Assembly (NCBI GenBank): GCA_022592435.1
Contig: JABYQS010000241.1
Span: 1-47,297, forward strand
Length of the DNA: 47,297 bases
Direction of reading: 5' to 3'
Source: Cerioporus squamosus
Lineage: Eukaryota > Basidiomycota > Agaricomycetes > Polyporales > Polyporaceae
Shown here one piece after another: positions 43,952-47,297 of this stretch (position 1 is the first letter of the stretch; each line of letters begins with the position of its first letter). A model generated the notes under the pieces. It was not told the DNA's origin and ran no database searches. It was given only the letters and a program-made list of their open reading frames with translations. Both the position numbers and the translations under genes were made by a program.

Positions 43952-46214
43952 GGCCGCCCTGGAGAGCCCGGGAGCGCCTTGCACGGCTGGGAGGCTCAGC
44001 TGGGAGTCGAATGAGCTGCGGAGGTACAGACGAAGGTAAGTGGCTGCTCTGTGAGAGACTCGGAGTACGTACCTATCCCCATCCCCTACGCGCACGCAAG
44101 AGCGCACCTTCCGGACGGCGGCGACACGTTCGCGTTGGCAGAAGCGCATTGCTGTCTCACTTGGCGGCGACGCGCTATCACGTCCGGGAGATGCGAGTCT
44201 CGCCGCTGTCTGCAGCCCGGGACTGAACCTCCGCGGCTGGCGTCGACAGTGGAGACAAGGTAAGCCACATAGCAAGGAGAACAGCAGAGAGACGACGACG
44301 GATGAACTCACCTTGCGCATGCAGTCTGTCGACTGAAGTTACCCCGGGACGACGTCTGCCGCACGACACCATGCGGACGTCTTGACGACCTGGACGCGTA
44401 CTTCGCGGCAACTGGAAGCCCACTGTTGCTGTGGCGGCCTTCGGCCGCCGCGATGTCGCGGCGCTGACACCAAGGTGAGTCCAAGTCAGATGTGCGTATG
44501 GAGCAGACCGCGGACGCGTGCTGACCTCTCGAAGCACAGATCCCGCCGCGCCATGGCATGTTGACACGTCTCCCGGCCTGCCGGGAGACACCTGTGTCTG
44601 CCCGGGAGCGCGCGCATAGGACTTGCGACGGTCCCAACCCGGCGTCAGAGCTCTGGAAGTCGGAAAAGAGGCCGGGAGCGCCTGGTACAGCTGGGAGGCT
44701 CCAGAGGCCGAACATGAGCTGAGAGAACAAAGGTAAGTGGCTGCTTTTGTGAGGCTCGGAGTACGTGCCTATTCCCCACCCCCCACGCGCACTGCCCAAG
44801 AGCGCATCTCGTCGCACGGCTGCTGCACGTTCGCTTTGCACCAGCATCTCACCGCCGTCTGCAGCCCGGGAGTCGCGTCGCGAGGATGCAAGACTTCGGC
44901 GGCTGGCGTCGGCGACGGAAACGGAAACGGAGACTGCGAAAACAAGGTGAGTTGTCTGGAAGGTGGAGAACAGCAGACAAGACAACGACTGAACTGACCT
45001 TGCACACAGTCTATCAACTGCAGTCAAGAGTCCGCTGGAAGACCACCGAGAGGACGTCTGCTGTGGTCTCGGCTCCACGCAGACGTCTTTGGCGACTGGG
45101 ACATCGTACGTCGCGCCGCCGGTACTGTCAGGAAGCCCGCTGTGGTTGCGGGCGGCCTGCGGCCGCCGCGATGGAGCGGCGCCGACATGAAGGTGAGTCG
45201 GAGTCTAGGTGCGTATGGAGGAGAAGCTAGCGGACGCGCGCTGACCTCTTGAAGCAGAGATCCCACCGCGCCATGGCGCCGCGACACGTCTCCCGGCAGG
45301 CCGGGAGACTTCCACGTCTGCCCGGGAGCGCGCGCATGGAGGATGCCGTCGCGTGTCGTTCGCGACGGCGACAGAGGTCTAGAAGCCGGAAACCAGGTGA
45401 GCGAAGGTGTGTATGGTCGAACAGAGGACACGTACCGAGTTTTGCTCACTTTATGATGCAAGATAGCCGGCCAGGGCATGTGTGATGTGGCGCGGCGAAG
45501 ACGGGTCCACACAGAGTGCCCGAGAGGCCTCGCAGCATGCCCGGGAGCGCTGGAAATGGCGTAGCAAAGGCCTCAGGGCGACGAGCAAGACCTCGGCGCA
45601 GTCCGGGAGACGTCGAACGAGACCGCCCGGTGGTCAGCGACAGCGGCGGGGGCGGACCCCGGGAGAGGGCGCGACCCGTAGACGCAAGCCCGGGAGCACC
45701 TTCAGCGTGATGCGACGCCGCGCAAGGCCTGGAAACCGAGGTGAGTTCGAGTGCCAGGTGCGTGGGGAGACGCGAAGATGACTTACGCATATGTGGGCTG
45801 ACGTTGCTGCAGAACCCGGGCGACGCTCAAGCCCATGGCGCCGGCCAGGAGTTCGCCAATGCGGACGTGCCGTGTGCATATGCGTCCGGGGCGCAGCCAG
45901 GAGGCAAGTGGCGGCGGAAGGCATGGAACCTGGGAGATGCGTTGACTTCGCTAGAGCATGCCCGGGAGCATCAAGCACCGGCGACCGCGAGGCAACTCTG
46001 CGCCAAGTCTGAAAAAGACCAGTGAGTTCAAGCTTTGCAGGTGCACGAAGCGGGGAATTCGACTTACGAGTGTCCGCGGACTCGTCCCGTAGACGTTCGC
46101 TACTGCTTGGCGGCAGTCCATCGCCCCGGAAGTCCTGTCGGTGATACAGGTAAGCACGAGTACATCCAGACAAGGTGAGCTTGCGCTTACCTGACGCGTC
46201 GCTGACCGCCTCAG
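43952..46214 (+). other. Exon/intron module block, unit E
   Basis: Counterpart of 10671-12938 with the same introns and both hairpins in each module copy. Small private indels near 44048 and 44751 lie in introns. Confidence 0.7.
44886..46012 (+). CDS. Candidate Arg-rich protein, five exons, unit E (284 aa)
   Basis: Exons 44886-44946, 45010-45192, 45260-45396, 45467-45740 and 45813-46012 join in frame. Compared with units A-D, one G is missing near 45672 (GGCGCGACCCG for GGCGCGGACCCG). This removes the stop after GEGADP and lets the frame read through RRRKPGSTFSVMRRRARPGN, across the next consensus intron (45741-45812, GTGAGT...CTGACGTTGCTGCAG), and on to TGA after EATLRQV. The longer product fits the splice signals better than the short form, so either unit E is a private revertant or error, or it preserves the ancestral frame. 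The CPGA motif appears in exon 3 (VCPGARAW) and exon 5 (ACPGASST), in line with exon duplication. No family recognised. Confidence 0.35.
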
Positions 46215-46369
46215 CTCGAGGTCAGGGTTGTGGTCTGAAGACCCCGCGCGCGACGGACACAATCACCGTGTTCGACTCAACACGGAGTGCCCTCTGTTGA
46301 AAGCAAAGCGGAGCTCGCGGTAGTCCATCGCGTCCTGCGACGTGTCTGCCGGCTTTGAAGTCAAGAAGA

Positions 46370-47197
46370 CTATGAGTCAGTACCGCTGCCACGTCGACGA
46401 CGTCCATAACGACGCACTGATCTTATATGCCGCACGATCTGGCCGCACAGCGTGCAGAACGAGGGGCGGGGCAGGGGGCAGAACTTGTAGCGAGAGAATG
46501 GCGAAGTTCAACACAGGGTGGGACACCTCGGACGTCCTCCCGGGAACAAGCTCGCCGTGGCTTCGGACTCCTACAAGACGGTGTGGATGGGGGCTGCCCC
46601 GGTCGGGAGGCGAGGGGAGATGCGAAGGAAGGAGGTAGGAGCCGGCCGACATGTTGTCACCGCCGCTCGTGAGCCTCGCGTCGCTGCGAAGTGACACGTC
46701 AATGACGGTTCTGCAGTGAGACGGGCATAGGTACGTACCTCGTCGTCATCCGCCTGTGCGAGGTCGCATAGTAGAGCATGCTGCTAGAAGCAGCAGCTGA
46801 GGTCTTCACAGTCGACACCGTGAGCTGCGACGGATGGAGGAGTGTTGAGACGTCGCGACGACGAGAGGTGCAAAGATGTACATACCTGCGCCGTAACCGA
46901 GACCGCTTCATTGACCCAGTCGTGTGCGAGATCTTGTGTGTCGTGCGAAGAGGGAGCGCGTGCGTGGCGGGTACTAGTTGAGCGACACCGACTCGCAGGC
47001 GTAGAGTGCACTGGTGAGAGTAAGGGAGGACGATGGGGATGGGGGAAGAGGGAGAGATGCAGTCGCGAAAGGAGGACGACCCTCCAGTCCCAGATTCCGA
47101 TCGCGCGTCTCGTCAATGTGAAGGGACGCGGGCAATATCTGCAGTGGTTAGCGAGCTTGTCACCGCGTTCTCGGCGGCCTTGTTTCTCCGTCGGCAC
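46370..47197 (-). pseudogene. Possible minus-strand ORF, unit E (frameshifted)
   Basis: Counterpart of 13094-13923: exons 46886-47197, 46739-46824 and 46370-46683. A 2-bp loss near 46477 (GCAGGGGGCAG for GCAGGGACGGCAG) shifts the end of the last exon. Confidence 0.2.
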
Positions 47198-47297
47198 AGC
47201 CGATAGCTCTCGACCCCAGCTGTACGTGCGTCAAACCGCGATTACCTCCAGTTCTTGTCTCTTCAGTATTTCCTCAACTTCAAACTTGGGCAGTTAT

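Larger units (their letters stand above)
43952..47297 (+). repeat. Tandem repeat unit E (partial, first 3346 bp)
   Basis: Fifth copy, cut by the window end inside the unassigned stretch that follows the possible minus-strand ORF. It is collinear with the others. Private differences include a 1-bp loss near 45672 that extends the Arg-rich spliced frame, and a 2-bp loss near 46477. Confidence 0.97.

Noticed and set aside
1..47297. rDNA-like tandem array, CRISPR array, or bacterial or plasmid sequence
   Set aside because: No rRNA or tRNA was recognised, no short regularly spaced repeats with unique spacers, and spliceosomal introns place it in a eukaryotic nuclear genome.

Overview
The window is part of a long tandem array from a fungal nuclear genome, most likely an agaricomycete basidiomycete. 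That assignment rests on introns of 48-72 bp with GTGAGT/GTACGT-type donors, CTGAC-like branch points and YAG acceptors, on GC-rich codon use, and on the one recognisable gene: a divergent G-protein alpha subunit of the type expanded in Agaricomycotina (P-loop GQAESGKST, G3 box DVGGSRS). Nothing bacterial, viral, ribosomal or telomeric was recognised.

The whole window consists of one unit repeated head to tail: unit A 1-10670, B 10671-21346, C 21347-33293, D 33294-43951 and partial unit E 43952-47297. Unit lengths are 10670, 10676, 11947 and 10658 bp. The array runs off both ends. Over large stretches the copies differ only by rare single-base indels. Each unit has the same layout, given here in unit A coordinates. 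(1) 1-2264: plus-strand block of short exons and about ten introns, built from internally duplicated exon/intron modules, containing a spliced Arg-rich ORF. (2) 2420-3248: possible minus-strand three-exon ORF. (3) 3249-5528: sequence without a recognised gene, holding old diverged duplications and a 15-bp minisatellite. (4) 5529-6069: TATAAATA box followed by a secreted-protein-like spliced frame that lacks a start ATG. (5) 6070-7825: no recognised gene; upstream region of the G-alpha gene. (6) 7826-9633: eight-exon G-alpha gene. (7) 9634-10670: tail with a degenerate piece of G-alpha exon 4 and a 14-bp minisatellite, running into the next unit.

Every G-alpha copy stops at the same place, the splice junction after LFLNK, inside the G4 (NKxD) box. 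The last part of the GTPase domain, with the G5 box and the receptor-contacting C-terminus, is absent from the window. Only unit C keeps an uninterrupted frame over all eight exons (408 codons). Units A, B and D carry frame-shifting indels, many of the kind typical of long-read errors, so real pseudogenes and assembly errors cannot be separated from sequence alone. Unit C is also unusual in a 1570-bp third intron (about 255 bp elsewhere) built from three diverged repeats, and in a more divergent G-alpha upstream region. Unit D is a mosaic of the C-type and A-type versions of that region. Intron 4 sorts the units differently (A with D, B with C). This indicates exchange or gene conversion between units.

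The main point of interest is the array itself: a roughly 10.7-kb segment carrying a 3'-truncated G-alpha gene and several unidentified spliced ORFs, amplified and homogenised in tandem. Whether any of it is expressed cannot be judged here.
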